This document shows, one piece after another, positions 1-9,234 of a stretch of 22,554 nucleotides of DNA. Below the pieces are notes generated by a model. It was not told the DNA's origin. It saw nothing but the letters and a program-made list of their open reading frames with translations, and did not search any database. Every line of letters begins with the position of its first letter. The stretch's first letter is position 1. This stretch comes from an uncultured Prevotellaceae bacterium (GTDB lineage Bacteria > Bacteroidota > Bacteroidia > Bacteroidales > Bacteroidaceae): NCBI GenBank assembly GCA_937915745.1, contig CALGGJ010000095.1:1-22554 (forward strand). The letters are read 5' to 3'. Position numbers and translations under genes: made by a program.

Positions 1-66
1 CGTGCTGCAGTGAGTGCGTGGTCGTGCTGCAGTGAGTGCGTGGTCGCGCTGCAGTGAATGTGCAGG
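1..66. repeat. 22-bp-period tandem repeat, three units
   Basis: Three adjoining 22-bp units start at 1, 23 and 45. The first two are identical and the third is diverged; all share the core CTGCAGTGA. The array may continue to the left of the window. A period of 22 is not a multiple of three, which argues against coding. A second array of the same period but different sequence follows at 96, and a third lies at 20571. Function unknown. Confidence 0.9.
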
Positions 67-95
67 TTTGGATTTTATGTCATGCCGAGTTTACT

Positions 96-183
96 TCGTT
101 CCTGCATGAATTTCATTTCATTGCTTCACGATATTTCTTTCATTGTTTCATGAAAATCGCATCGTTGCTTCATGAGAAATGTT
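96..183. repeat. 22-bp-period degenerate tandem repeat, four units
   Basis: Four imperfect 22-bp units start at 96, 118, 140 and 162. The shared core is TCRTTGCTTCATGA (R is A or G), followed by a more variable A/T-rich half. The sequence is unrelated to the array at 1-66, but the period is the same. A short open frame runs across both arrays; its product is compositionally odd and is not believed. Function unknown. Confidence 0.8.
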
Positions 184-377
184 GTGTGTCATTATTTTGC
201 GGGCGGTCTTGCGGGTGATTTGATGATTGGGTGTTGAGGTCTGTTTTTTTTTGCCAGTAAGGCCTGTCAAAAGTGAGACATAGTGTTTTTTTACTCCTTT
301 TTAGTGTTTGTTAAAACTTATTTAGGCTATTTTATAAATAAAATAGATAGTGAATGACTTTTTTTTGTTAAAAGTTG
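184..377. other. Non-coding stretch, nothing firm
   Basis: This is A/T-rich sequence with several T runs (for example near 242-252 and 286-292) and a small direct repeat TTGCGGG at about 198 and 209. No credible coding frame or strong hairpin was found. It may hold the end of an upstream transcript, but no stem precedes the T runs. Confidence 0.5.
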
Positions 378-407
378 TTGTCATATCAAAAAAAATGCGT
401 AAGTTTG
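378..407 (+). promoter_or_regulatory. Bacteroidota-type promoter for the CotH gene
   Basis: TTG at 378-380 and TAAGTTTG at 400-407 are separated by 19 bp. They match the known Bacteroidota primary-sigma consensus (TTTG or TTG near -33, TAnnTTTG near -7). Transcription would start near 413-416, giving a leader of about 45 nt before the ATG at 459. The leuA promoter in this window has the same 19-bp spacing. This is inferred from consensus only. Confidence 0.75.
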
Positions 408-458
408 TAGCCGATTAAATTACCTAAGGTACCACAGGTTATTAACAAGAATTGAAAA

Positions 459-2924
459 ATGACGCTTGCAAGTAGAATTCTTTCACTAATGCTGGCCATG
501 GCGATGGTCGGCTCTGCTTGTGCACAAGAGTGGTTAAAAATTAACGTGCATGAATCCAATTATGACTTCGAATGGAGTTTCCCTTACGAAGCCGAACATT
601 TTTCCCATTTTGATTTTTCTGCTAAAGGCGATCAGCTTCGTGCTCATCGTGTGGATGAGTCTGAAGGTGTGGCTAACTACGTATCTTTCAATGTGTCGAG
701 CGTTGACAGTATCACGTTTGTTGACGACCTGCCGGAGGCTGAGCAGACTCACAACAAGTATCAGGTCTATGCTCTTTACATCACAACCGACGGCTCGGTA
801 GGTGTTCAGTCGAAAGACGATTATGTTACTTGTTACATCTCGCTCGACGGCGGCGACGGATACAACATGTATTCGGGCACAGGCCGTATCCGCGGTCGTG
901 GAAATTCCACCTGGGAATGGTATGACAAGAAGCCGTACCGCATCAAGCTCGACAAGAAACATAAGATGCTCGGTCTCGACTCAAACAAAGACTGGGTGCT
1001 TTTGGCCAACTATCGTGATGTGACCGACCTCATGAATACGTTTATGTTTGAAGTGGCACGCTGGATGGGCATGCCATATTGCAACCATACACGTTACGTC
1101 GAGCTGTTCCTTGATGGCGACTACCGCGGACTTTACCAACTCACCGAACAGGTGGAGCAAGGCAAGAGCCGTGTCGATGTGGCCGACGACGGTGGCATCC
1201 TTCTGGCTATGGACCTCGACGACGGACCAAGCCTCAGCCCTTCGGCAACCGACAACTTCTGGTCAACGGTGTATAACATGCCGATGTGTGTGAAATACCC
1301 CAAAGATGTAGATGCCCAGACAAAAGACTCCATTCAGGCATTGCTGGCGCAGCTCGAAACCGCAATCCGCAATGTGGATTACGAAACACTCGACTCACTC
1401 ATGGACATGCGTTCGTTCATGACCATGGCCCTGCTTCAGGAATATTCATACAATGTTGAGATAGCAGCCCCTCGCAGCATCTTCATGTATAAAGACGCAG
1501 GCGGCAAGTGGGCCATGGGTCCATTCTGGGATTGGGATGCAGGGTTCGACTTTGACTGGAGCGACATGTACACCGGCCACCATTTCTTCGACAGCTACAG
1601 TACCATCCTGCTTGGTACCGACCCTGCCAACCGTCGTGGAACACGCGGTGGCATCCCACGCTATTTCACCGACATGTTCAAGTCCGACCGCTATACACGC
1701 GAGTTCAAGGCATTGTGGAACTCGGTGAAAGACTCCATCTTCACACGCAACTGGGCCGAGATGGAACTCTATATCAACCAACTCAGCAAGGGCGCATACG
1801 ACCGCGACATGCAACGCTGGCCAATCACTTACCAGACCTCAGGCGGAAGCTGGGGAGGTTGGGGCCGCCAGACAGTGCCTTATGTTGTAGCCGACGAAAT
1901 TGACAAAATGCGCACATGGCTCATAGGACGCACCGCATACCTCGACAAGATAATCAACGCCTATCCTCAGACCGGCACCGAAGGCGATGACGAAAAGCAG
2001 GAAGACGGAGTACTCAACACCTACATCAGCGGCACAAATATCGATATATATGTCAACATGATTCAGGCCGATGGCTATTCACAAGCCGACCATATAACCA
2101 TCGATCCGGCCACGCTGGCTGAGATGCTCGGACTCAGCGAAGCAGAAATCAACAATGCCACAGTAAGCCTCACATCGCTCAACTCCAACGGCACTAAAGG
2201 ACGCAAGACCGCCAACGGCACATGGGGTGCGTGGTTCGACGCCAACGGCGATGTGGTGAGTTGGGGTGGAAGTGCACACGTATTTATCGAGCCGACCAAC
2301 ACAACCACAAGCGACGTATATACATGGAACTACGGCTGCCATCCCGATAACTGCAAATCGGGCGAGCAACATACAGCGCGCATGCGCTACTCAATCACCC
2401 TCGGAGGCCAGACGTCCAACATCACCGTCACAGTACACTTCGGCATTGATTGCATACCGTCGGGCACCTACGACAATGTTAACGTAGATGCATCACTCTA
2501 TTCATGGCGCAACATGCAGTCGGTAGGCGAAGAAACCATAAGCCTGACTTATGACCTCAATACACTCAAAGCCTACGACAAACAAAAAATATCAATCAAC
2601 CTGTCGGAAATACAATCAAAATTTCCCGCCGGAGTAAGTGTCAACGATTTGATATTCATGACATGCACCGACATCCAGACCGGAGAACTGACCTCCACAC
2701 TCACCTCGTCGAACGGATTCTACATGATGTTCGACGGTACAGCAGTGAAATGGGGTGAGAGCGAGTGCAAGATAGGCTACAACAAGTCGTCATCTACACT
2801 CGACTTCGCATACACAGCCGACATTCAACGTCCGTCAAGCGGGTCAGAATGTACAGCATCAGTATTCCTCGTGTATGCCGACAAATACTACTACCGGTTC
2901 AGGTTCAATGTCATACTCAATTAA
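459..2924 (+). CDS. Secreted CotH-family kinase-like protein with DUF4859-like C-terminus
   Basis: The product is an 821-residue exported protein. Residues 1-22 look like a signal peptide with probable cleavage after ACA-22; Cys21 is not in a good lipobox, so a lipoprotein is less likely. Residues about 100-500 match the CotH family: RGRGNSTW at 145-152, KPYRIKLDKK shortly after, and GPFWDWDAGF at 354-363, which corresponds to the family motif GPxWDxDxxF with likely metal-binding aspartates. Known CotH proteins are atypical secreted protein kinases (spore coat CotH phosphorylates CotB and CotG). The region from about 520 resembles DUF4859, with WFDANGDVVSWG as its clearest signature; a second, weaker copy may fill about 675-821 (MFDGTAVKWGES). 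It has its own promoter at 378-407, no terminator was seen after it, and a 205-bp gap separates it from the FAS1/Sus run. Substrate unknown. The CotH call is firm; activity is inferred. Confidence 0.87.
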   Translation: MTLASRILSLMLAMAMVGSACAQEWLKINVHESNYDFEWSFPYEAEHFSHFDFSAKGDQLRAHRVDESEGVANYVSFNVSSVDSITFVDDLPEAEQTHNKYQVYALYITTDGSVGVQSKDDYVTCYISLDGGDGYNMYSGTGRIRGRGNSTWEWYDKKPYRIKLDKKHKMLGLDSNKDWVLLANYRDVTDLMNTFMFEVARWMGMPYCNHTRYVELFLDGDYRGLYQLTEQVEQGKSRVDVADDGGILLAMDLDDGPSLSPSATDNFWSTVYNMPMCVKYPKDVDAQTKDSIQALLAQLETAIRNVDYETLDSLMDMRSFMTMALLQEYSYNVEIAAPRSIFMYKDAGGKWAMGPFWDWDAGFDFDWSDMYTGHHFFDSYSTILLGTDPANRRGTRGGIPRYFTDMFKSDRYTREFKALWNSVKDSIFTRNWAEMELYINQLSKGAYDRDMQRWPITYQTSGGSWGGWGRQTVPYVVADEIDKMRTWLIGRTAYLDKIINAYPQTGTEGDDEKQEDGVLNTYISGTNIDIYVNMIQADGYSQADHITIDPATLAEMLGLSEAEINNATVSLTSLNSNGTKGRKTANGTWGAWFDANGDVVSWGGSAHVFIEPTNTTTSDVYTWNYGCHPDNCKSGEQHTARMRYSITLGGQTSNITVTVHFGIDCIPSGTYDNVNVDASLYSWRNMQSVGEETISLTYDLNTLKAYDKQKISINLSEIQSKFPAGVSVNDLIFMTCTDIQTGELTSTLTSSNGFYMMFDGTAVKWGESECKIGYNKSSSTLDFAYTADIQRPSSGSECTASVFLVYADKYYYRFRFNVILN

Positions 2925-3007
2925 AAAATTAAGTTAAATAATACATTAATCAAAACCTTTGCGCATGGATAAAAAAACAGCAACGATTGAAAGAAACTAC
3001 GTAACCC

Positions 3008-3066
3008 GCGGCCCCACATCTGGATGAACATCAAACCATTCCGACACCGCACGGCCAAAAGGCCGC
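3008..3066 (+). other. Possible structured leader before the FAS1/Sus run
   Basis: Within the 205-bp gap, CGGCC (3052-3056) and GGCCG (3061-3065) can form a 5-bp hairpin with an AAAA loop. GCGGCC at 3008-3013 can instead pair with GGCCGC at 3061-3066, so the two pairings exclude each other. No T-run follows, so this is not an intrinsic terminator. No full TAnnTTTG promoter was found in the gap; AACCTTTG at 2954-2961 is only a partial match. The run may therefore be read through from the CotH promoter. Confidence 0.25.
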
Positions 3067-3129
3067 AACCCATAATATCCAACGAGAAACAAAAACTAAA
3101 CAGTTCAATAATTAATAATCTAAAAACTT

Positions 3130-5925
3130 ATGTTGTTTAACTTTCAGAGTAACAAACTGCGCAAACATCTTCTGGTAGGAGGTGCTTTGTGTGCTGCAGC
3201 TCTCGGGTTCTATAGTTGTACCGATGGCTATAACCTCGATGATGAACAGCCAACAGGCTTGAATACCATCTACGGGTATATGGTCAAAGAAGGCAAATAT
3301 AAGAACTTCCTGCAGTTAATTGACGACCTGGGCGAGAAGGAAACCCTCTCGAAGACAGGTTCGAAAACCCTGTTTATTGCCGATGACGACGCATTCGATG
3401 TGTTCTATCGGAACAATCAATGGGGAGTGAATAAGTACGAAGAGTTGACACTGGCGCAAAAGAAACTCATTCTGCGCTCGTCAATGATTGACAACCCTTA
3501 TCCAATCAGCCTCATGTCGAGCGTGCAAGGCCCGATTGAGGGCGAGTGTATGCGTCGTACCGCATCGCTCCAACCCTACGACTCGGTACTCGTGCTCCGT
3601 ACAGACGACCCGCAGCTGCCACAAACCAGCTACTGGACTACGATTGCACAGGATCACGACACAATCATACTGTTCAAGGACGGCTCGGGTGCTTCGCCAA
3701 TGATTCACTTCCTGCCACGCTTCCTCGAACAGAACATGATTACAGGAAACGATGTTGACATACTCTACAACCTGCCAGTCGGAACACACAAGAGCGACGA
3801 TGCATTCGTCAACGGCTGTAAGGTGACAGAAGCAAACATCTTCTGTAAAAACGGATTCCTCCACAAAGTAGATAAAGTGATGTTGCCACTCGACAACATG
3901 GCCGAAGTAATTCGCACCAAACCACAACTCTCACAGTTCAGCAAGCTCGTTGAGCGTTTTGCAGCACCAATCTACTCTTTCGACCTCACACGCAGGTACA
4001 ACGAGATATACAAACTTGAGATCGACTCTGTGTTCCAGAAGTCGTATTTCGCAAAACGCGGTAGTGCAAGCAATGGAACAACATCGATCGAGCGCAGTAC
4101 CGACAAGGACCAGAATGCAGTCGATGCACTCCTCAAGTTCGACCCGGGATGGAACCGCTACCACCCAGGCACAATACTCGACCAAAGCCGCGACGAAGTG
4201 ATGGAAGACATGGGTTGTATGATTGTACCAACCGACGAAGCAATACAAGACTGGTGGGACAACGGTGGAGGAAAAGTACTGAAAGACAACTTCGGCACAT
4301 GGGACAACGTACCAAACAAGGTGGTTGCACCATTCATCAACAACCTCATGCTCCTCTCGTTCGTGGCATCAGTGCCATCCAAGTTCCACACAGTCCTCGA
4401 CAATTCAGCACGAGTAATGGGAATCACCACAGCCGACCTCGACAGCGTGTTCCTTGCCTGCAATGGAGCCATATATCAGACCAACCGCGTGTTCTCGCCA
4501 ACAGAATACTCTTCAGTGCTCTTCCCTGCACTCGTAACAGAAGCAATGACTGTCATTTACAACGCTATCGAAGTGCTCCAGTTCGACGCATACCTCAACT
4601 CAATGGTGTCGCGCTACAGCTTCTTCATCCCTCTGAACGACGGTATGCTTACATACATCGACCCAGTATCCCTCGGACAGTCTGAGACACATATCTGGAA
4701 ATTCTCTTACAACCCTGACGGACGTTCGGCAGCAGCGCGCATCCGTGCCACAATCTACAAGGCAGAACTGCAGGAAGACGGAACCTGGTTACAGACCGAC
4801 TCGCTGGAAACAGTAACAGGAAGCTCCACTTCCGACCGAGTGTATGACCGACTCGAAGACATCCTCGACAACATCATCGTCATCGGGCTGCTCGAGCAAG
4901 GCAAACACTACTATCAGACCAAGGGAAAGAACTACGTATGGGTAGATGGCCAAATCGATGTAGAGGGTAGCATGGTTGCAGCCGGTGGATGGCAGATTGA
5001 TCAAAATGCACCACAGACAGTGAGCCAAATCTATAACATGGAAAACGGAAAATCCTATGTTGTGAACAACCCACTCTACACATCACATAGGGCAACATCC
5101 GACATCCTGGCCGAAAATCCGGACTTCAGCATGTTCTACGAACTCCTCAACGATTGTGGAGCACTCTCTACCGGAAGCAGCCGCATCGGATGGTCGTCAA
5201 CATCCCACAACGGAAACCTTATATATATTCCGGTACGCAATACAGAGAGTATCAACTACCTCCTCAATACATACCACTACACCATCTATGCTCCGACAAA
5301 CGATGCAATGGCAGAAGCCTATGCACTCGGACTTCCAACACCGGAAATGGTTGAAGAGGCAGAAGCAATCGACGACGACGACTCCACATTCGTGGAACGC
5401 ATCATAACCACCGGCGACACCACCTACGTTGACACACTATTCTATGCCGACATTGCCGACTCTGCCGCACACCTGCGCAAGGTAATGCTCGACTTTGTGA
5501 AGTATCACATACAAGATAATGCCATATTCGTAGATGAGGGATTTGAAAACGGACGATACGAAACAGCAAAAGTAAATCCTACGACGGGACGTTCATACAA
5601 ACTTACCGTTACCGTCGATTCAGAAGACCTCAAGGTAGAAGGTATCAGCAAGTCACCATATCAGACAGAGGCGGCTCAAAAAGTAAACAAGAGCGCAATG
5701 TACAACGTCATCGGCCGTGAATACTGGCTCAACAACTCAACCGTCAACAATGCAACATTGATAGAGACTACATCAAGCGTAGTTGTACATGCGATAGACC
5801 ATCCGCTCCTCTACAAATACAACACGGCAGACTTGACATTGCCTGAAAACAACCAGTTCATCTATTCTCCTTTCGAGGTTTACTCTGGAATCGAAGACGA
5901 GGCAGTTAAATCGCGTAAAAAATAA
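3130..5925 (+). CDS. Large lipoprotein with several FAS1 (fasciclin) domains
   Basis: The product is a 931-residue lipoprotein. The signal peptide ends in a lipobox at LGFYSC, giving lipidated Cys30. FAS1-like modules follow. The first spans about 41-252, with the strand TLFIADDDAF near 80-89 and a closing motif NGFLHKVDKVM at 241-251. A second, more diverged one begins with the typical opening NMAEVI at about 256. The last spans about 660-893, with YTIYAPTND at 717-725 and closing motif VVVHAIDHP at 884-892. FAS1 domains are adhesion or ligand-binding folds with no catalytic role. It is the first gene of the tight run and ends 11 bp before a susC, the position often held by a surface partner of the importer. 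A cell-surface location is inferred. Unlike the other two FAS1 proteins here, it has no obvious C-terminal beta-sandwich. Ligand unknown. Confidence 0.85.
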   Translation: MLFNFQSNKLRKHLLVGGALCAAALGFYSCTDGYNLDDEQPTGLNTIYGYMVKEGKYKNFLQLIDDLGEKETLSKTGSKTLFIADDDAFDVFYRNNQWGVNKYEELTLAQKKLILRSSMIDNPYPISLMSSVQGPIEGECMRRTASLQPYDSVLVLRTDDPQLPQTSYWTTIAQDHDTIILFKDGSGASPMIHFLPRFLEQNMITGNDVDILYNLPVGTHKSDDAFVNGCKVTEANIFCKNGFLHKVDKVMLPLDNMAEVIRTKPQLSQFSKLVERFAAPIYSFDLTRRYNEIYKLEIDSVFQKSYFAKRGSASNGTTSIERSTDKDQNAVDALLKFDPGWNRYHPGTILDQSRDEVMEDMGCMIVPTDEAIQDWWDNGGGKVLKDNFGTWDNVPNKVVAPFINNLMLLSFVASVPSKFHTVLDNSARVMGITTADLDSVFLACNGAIYQTNRVFSPTEYSSVLFPALVTEAMTVIYNAIEVLQFDAYLNSMVSRYSFFIPLNDGMLTYIDPVSLGQSETHIWKFSYNPDGRSAAARIRATIYKAELQEDGTWLQTDSLETVTGSSTSDRVYDRLEDILDNIIVIGLLEQGKHYYQTKGKNYVWVDGQIDVEGSMVAAGGWQIDQNAPQTVSQIYNMENGKSYVVNNPLYTSHRATSDILAENPDFSMFYELLNDCGALSTGSSRIGWSSTSHNGNLIYIPVRNTESINYLLNTYHYTIYAPTNDAMAEAYALGLPTPEMVEEAEAIDDDDSTFVERIITTGDTTYVDTLFYADIADSAAHLRKVMLDFVKYHIQDNAIFVDEGFENGRYETAKVNPTTGRSYKLTVTVDSEDLKVEGISKSPYQTEAAQKVNKSAMYNVIGREYWLNNSTVNNATLIETTSSVVVHAIDHPLLYKYNTADLTLPENNQFIYSPFEVYSGIEDEAVKSRKK

Positions 5926-5936
5926 AAACATAGAGT

Positions 5937-8900
5937 ATGAAAAAAATAATATCAATGCTAACGCTCTTAGCTTGTTTCTGTACAATGGCACAGGCACAGG
6001 TGAAGGCAGGCGACATTATCTCGGGTACAGTACAAGATGACATTGAACCGCTCATGATGGTGAACGTAGTCGAGATAGATGCCAACAAGCGTATCGTCGC
6101 CCACGGAGTTACAGATATCAACGGTAACTTCTCGTTCAAATGCGTGAATCCAAAGGACCACATCCAGATCTCTTACGTAGGATACAAGACACAAAACCTC
6201 CCTATAAATAAAAAGGTGTTCAAGATTGTGATGCAAAGCAACACCGTAATCGACCTCGTAACCATCACCGGCGAGAAGATGTCACAAGGCGAGGGACTTG
6301 TAATCCCTGTGAGAGAAATCTCCACTGCACAGCAGACCATCAGCATGACAGAGTTTGAAGGACTTGCAATGACATCAGTCGATGAAGCACTGCAAGGACG
6401 TATCGCCGGTCTCGACATCGTGATGAACAGCGGTAACCTGGCATCAGGTACAACAATGCGTCTGCGTGGTGTCAGCACCATCTTCGGCAATGCCGAACCA
6501 CTCATCGTTGTCAACGGTAACATCTGGACAGAAGAGGTAGATGCCAACTTCGACTACAACAACGCAACCGAAGAGCGATTCGCCGAACTCCTCCAGGTAA
6601 ACCCAGAAGATATCGAGACAATCACCGTAAAGAAGGACGCTGCCGCAACCGCCATATGGGGTTCGCGTGGTGCAAACGGTGTAATCGAAATCAAGACTAA
6701 ACGCGGACAGCGCGGTAGGACACGTGTCAACTACACATACCGTGCAACAGGTACATGGCAACCGGCAGGAATGAAAATCCTCAATGGCGACGACTACACC
6801 ATGTATCTGAAAGAAGCCTACTTCAACCCTACACTCAACAGTACGATTGGAGATAACACATCATCAAGCTACATACCTGAAATCAACTACGACCCTAACT
6901 ACTCTCAGTATCACATGTTCAACAACAACACCGACTGGGAAGACGAAGTTAGGCAGTTTGGTCTCAACCAACAACACTATGTAGCACTCTCAGGTGGTGG
7001 TGAAAAAGCACAGTTCCGTGTGTCGGGCGGTTACGACCATCAGATAGGTACCGTACTCAAACAGAAATACAACCGCTATACCACGCGTGTGGCCCTCGAC
7101 TACAACGTATCAACACGCATACGTGTTTCTACCAACTTCAACCTCTCTTATTCGGAAAACCAACGTACTTACGGCGTCGATCTGCTCGGTGTAGCATACA
7201 AGAAAATGCCAAACGTGGCAATCTACGAGGAAGACGAGAACGAAGTCTCAACAGGCGACTTCTACATCATGCAGAAGGAATACACGTCATCACAACTTAA
7301 CGACCAGTTAGGTATTGCCAACCCGGTGGCAAACGCATACTTGGCAAAAGACCACGACAATCACCTCTCGCTCTCTCCTGAATTCATCATCCGTTATCAG
7401 GTACTCGGCACACGCCAAGACCAACACCAACTCGAGTATCAAGGACAAGTCACCTTCAACATTTCAAATGGTGACGGAAGCACATTCGCTCCATCAATAC
7501 TCCAGACCGACGGATGGACAGGCGGCAGCTCAAACGTGGCAAACACCAACCAAAGCAAGAGCCACAGCTTCAATACACGTCATAGCCTCACATTCCGCCC
7601 ACATTTCAACAACGAAAACCACTCACTCCAGTTCATGGTACGTGCTGAATATGGAACAGGAAACAATTCATCTCAGGCAATCGGACGTAAATGGCTGCCT
7701 ACAGGCGACATCACATCGGCACTTGCCGGAGGTGTAATCTCAACTTTCAGCTCAAGCGTTGGACGGTCAAAGAACGAAAACTTCGCTACACAAGCACACT
7801 ACGCATATAGAGGAAAGTACATCTTCGACTTCACCGGACGTTTCGATAAGTCAAACAACAACCCAAAGAAATGGGGTGCATACTATGGTATCTCAGGACG
7901 TTGGAACATCACCGACGAAAAGTTCATGAAGAAACTCGACTGGCTTACAATGTTGTCAATGAGCCTTGGTTGGGGACGTTCAGGACGTGTGTCGGGTGGC
8001 GCTACATCAATGTATAGCACATACAGCTCGAGCGGTTCATACATGGGAGTTACAGGCGTTTCTCCACAGCAAATCCGTCTGTCAATCATCCGACCTACAA
8101 ACCAGGATACATGGGACTTCGGTTCTAACTTCGGATTCTTCGAAAACAAGGTGACCGGTGATATCCACCTCTACACCAACAAGTCGGAGCAGGACCCTGC
8201 ATATCCAATCCCGACATCTTCAGGTTTCAAGCAGATACCTACCAAGCTCATCGGCCGTGTGCGTAACAACGGATGGGAAGTAAACATCAATGCCAACCGC
8301 GTATTTCGCAGAGGCAAATTCTCGATGGACTTCAACTTCGCATTTGCTAACAACCGTAACGAAATCCTCGATATGGACGAGATGATTCTCGACCGTTACA
8401 ACGACGAGTTCAACTTCTCTAACGGACAATATCTGTCCCGTGTACAAGTACACAACCCTGTAGGCTCAATCTACGGATTCCGTCACAAGGGCGTATATGC
8501 ATACAGCGAATACAGCGAAGAAGAAATACCAGGAGTAAGCGGACCAGATGCACCTGTTGCCCGCAATGCCGCCGGAGAAGTAATACTTAACGAAAACGGA
8601 CGTACCAAACCAATAATGTTCGACTATGCAGGTCAGAACTACGAGTTTAAAGGCGGTGATGCCAAATACGAAGATATCAACCACGATGGTAACATCAACG
8701 AACTCGATATCGTCTATCTAGGTTCATCACTTCCTAAACTCACCGGTGGTTTCGGATTCCGTATCCGCTACGGTGACTTCAATACCAACTTCCAGTTCAA
8801 CTACCGTCTCGGACAGAAGGTACTCAACCTGGCACGTATGAATGCCGAGAGTATGTACAACAACAACAACCAGTCGCGCGCGGTCAACTGGCGCTGGCAC

Positions 8901-9221
8901 AACGAAGGCGATGTCGCTCCAATACCACGTGCCCTCTACGACTACGGTTACAACTGGCTCGGTTCAGACCGATTCATGGAAGAGGCAACATTCCTCCGTC
9001 TGAACTACATTCAGTTCACTTACAACCTGAAATCAAGATTCCTCAATCACGTCGGTATAAAGAACGTGAACACCAGCCTCAACTTCAACAACGTGTTCGT
9101 ACTCACCAAGTACTCCGGTGCTGACCCAGAACACCCGCAGGGTGGTTATGCTGCAGCTCAAGATAATGGACGTACTCCACGTTCGAAGTCATTCACTCTC
9201 AGTTTAAGTGTCCAATTCTAA
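5937..9221 (+). CDS. SusC-family TonB-linked outer-membrane importer (first copy)
   Basis: The product is a 1094-residue outer-membrane protein of normal SusC length. The signal peptide (1-20) is cleaved after AQA. A carboxypeptidase-regulatory-like domain (about 28-100, containing NGNFSFKCVNPKDHIQISYV) precedes the TonB plug. The SusC plug signature reads KKDAAATAIWGSRGANGVI at 232-250; Trp241 replaces the usual Tyr. A long beta-barrel follows, with the Asp-rich calcium-type motif DINHDGNINELD at 913-924 that is common in SusC proteins. The protein ends in an aromatic beta-signal (LSLSVQF). SusC proteins import glycans or peptides using TonB energy, with SusD as lid. Its SusD starts 13 bp downstream. 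Substrate unknown; no degradative enzyme is encoded nearby. Confidence 0.95.
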   Translation: MKKIISMLTLLACFCTMAQAQVKAGDIISGTVQDDIEPLMMVNVVEIDANKRIVAHGVTDINGNFSFKCVNPKDHIQISYVGYKTQNLPINKKVFKIVMQSNTVIDLVTITGEKMSQGEGLVIPVREISTAQQTISMTEFEGLAMTSVDEALQGRIAGLDIVMNSGNLASGTTMRLRGVSTIFGNAEPLIVVNGNIWTEEVDANFDYNNATEERFAELLQVNPEDIETITVKKDAAATAIWGSRGANGVIEIKTKRGQRGRTRVNYTYRATGTWQPAGMKILNGDDYTMYLKEAYFNPTLNSTIGDNTSSSYIPEINYDPNYSQYHMFNNNTDWEDEVRQFGLNQQHYVALSGGGEKAQFRVSGGYDHQIGTVLKQKYNRYTTRVALDYNVSTRIRVSTNFNLSYSENQRTYGVDLLGVAYKKMPNVAIYEEDENEVSTGDFYIMQKEYTSSQLNDQLGIANPVANAYLAKDHDNHLSLSPEFIIRYQVLGTRQDQHQLEYQGQVTFNISNGDGSTFAPSILQTDGWTGGSSNVANTNQSKSHSFNTRHSLTFRPHFNNENHSLQFMVRAEYGTGNNSSQAIGRKWLPTGDITSALAGGVISTFSSSVGRSKNENFATQAHYAYRGKYIFDFTGRFDKSNNNPKKWGAYYGISGRWNITDEKFMKKLDWLTMLSMSLGWGRSGRVSGGATSMYSTYSSSGSYMGVTGVSPQQIRLSIIRPTNQDTWDFGSNFGFFENKVTGDIHLYTNKSEQDPAYPIPTSSGFKQIPTKLIGRVRNNGWEVNINANRVFRRGKFSMDFNFAFANNRNEILDMDEMILDRYNDEFNFSNGQYLSRVQVHNPVGSIYGFRHKGVYAYSEYSEEEIPGVSGPDAPVARNAAGEVILNENGRTKPIMFDYAGQNYEFKGGDAKYEDINHDGNINELDIVYLGSSLPKLTGGFGFRIRYGDFNTNFQFNYRLGQKVLNLARMNAESMYNNNNQSRAVNWRWHNEGDVAPIPRALYDYGYNWLGSDRFMEEATFLRLNYIQFTYNLKSRFLNHVGIKNVNTSLNFNNVFVLTKYSGADPEHPQGGYAAAQDNGRTPRSKSFTLSLSVQF

Positions 9222-9234
9222 AACAGAAAAGAAG

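Noticed and set aside
1..183. The short tandem arrays as a CRISPR array
   Set aside because: The units adjoin directly without unique spacers, and no cas gene is present.
36..218. A 60-residue + strand frame across both tandem arrays
   Set aside because: It runs through repeats with a 22-bp period, has a composition unlike a normal protein (many Phe, His, Cys), and lacks family similarity.
4149..4685. A 178-residue + strand frame in the first FAS1 gene
   Set aside because: It overlaps a well-supported gene in another frame and is Arg/His/Pro-rich, as out-of-frame translations are.
9208..9234. Upstream start for the first susD
   Set aside because: It would overlap susC and put nine polar residues before the lipoprotein signal; the ATG at 9235 gives a normal signal.
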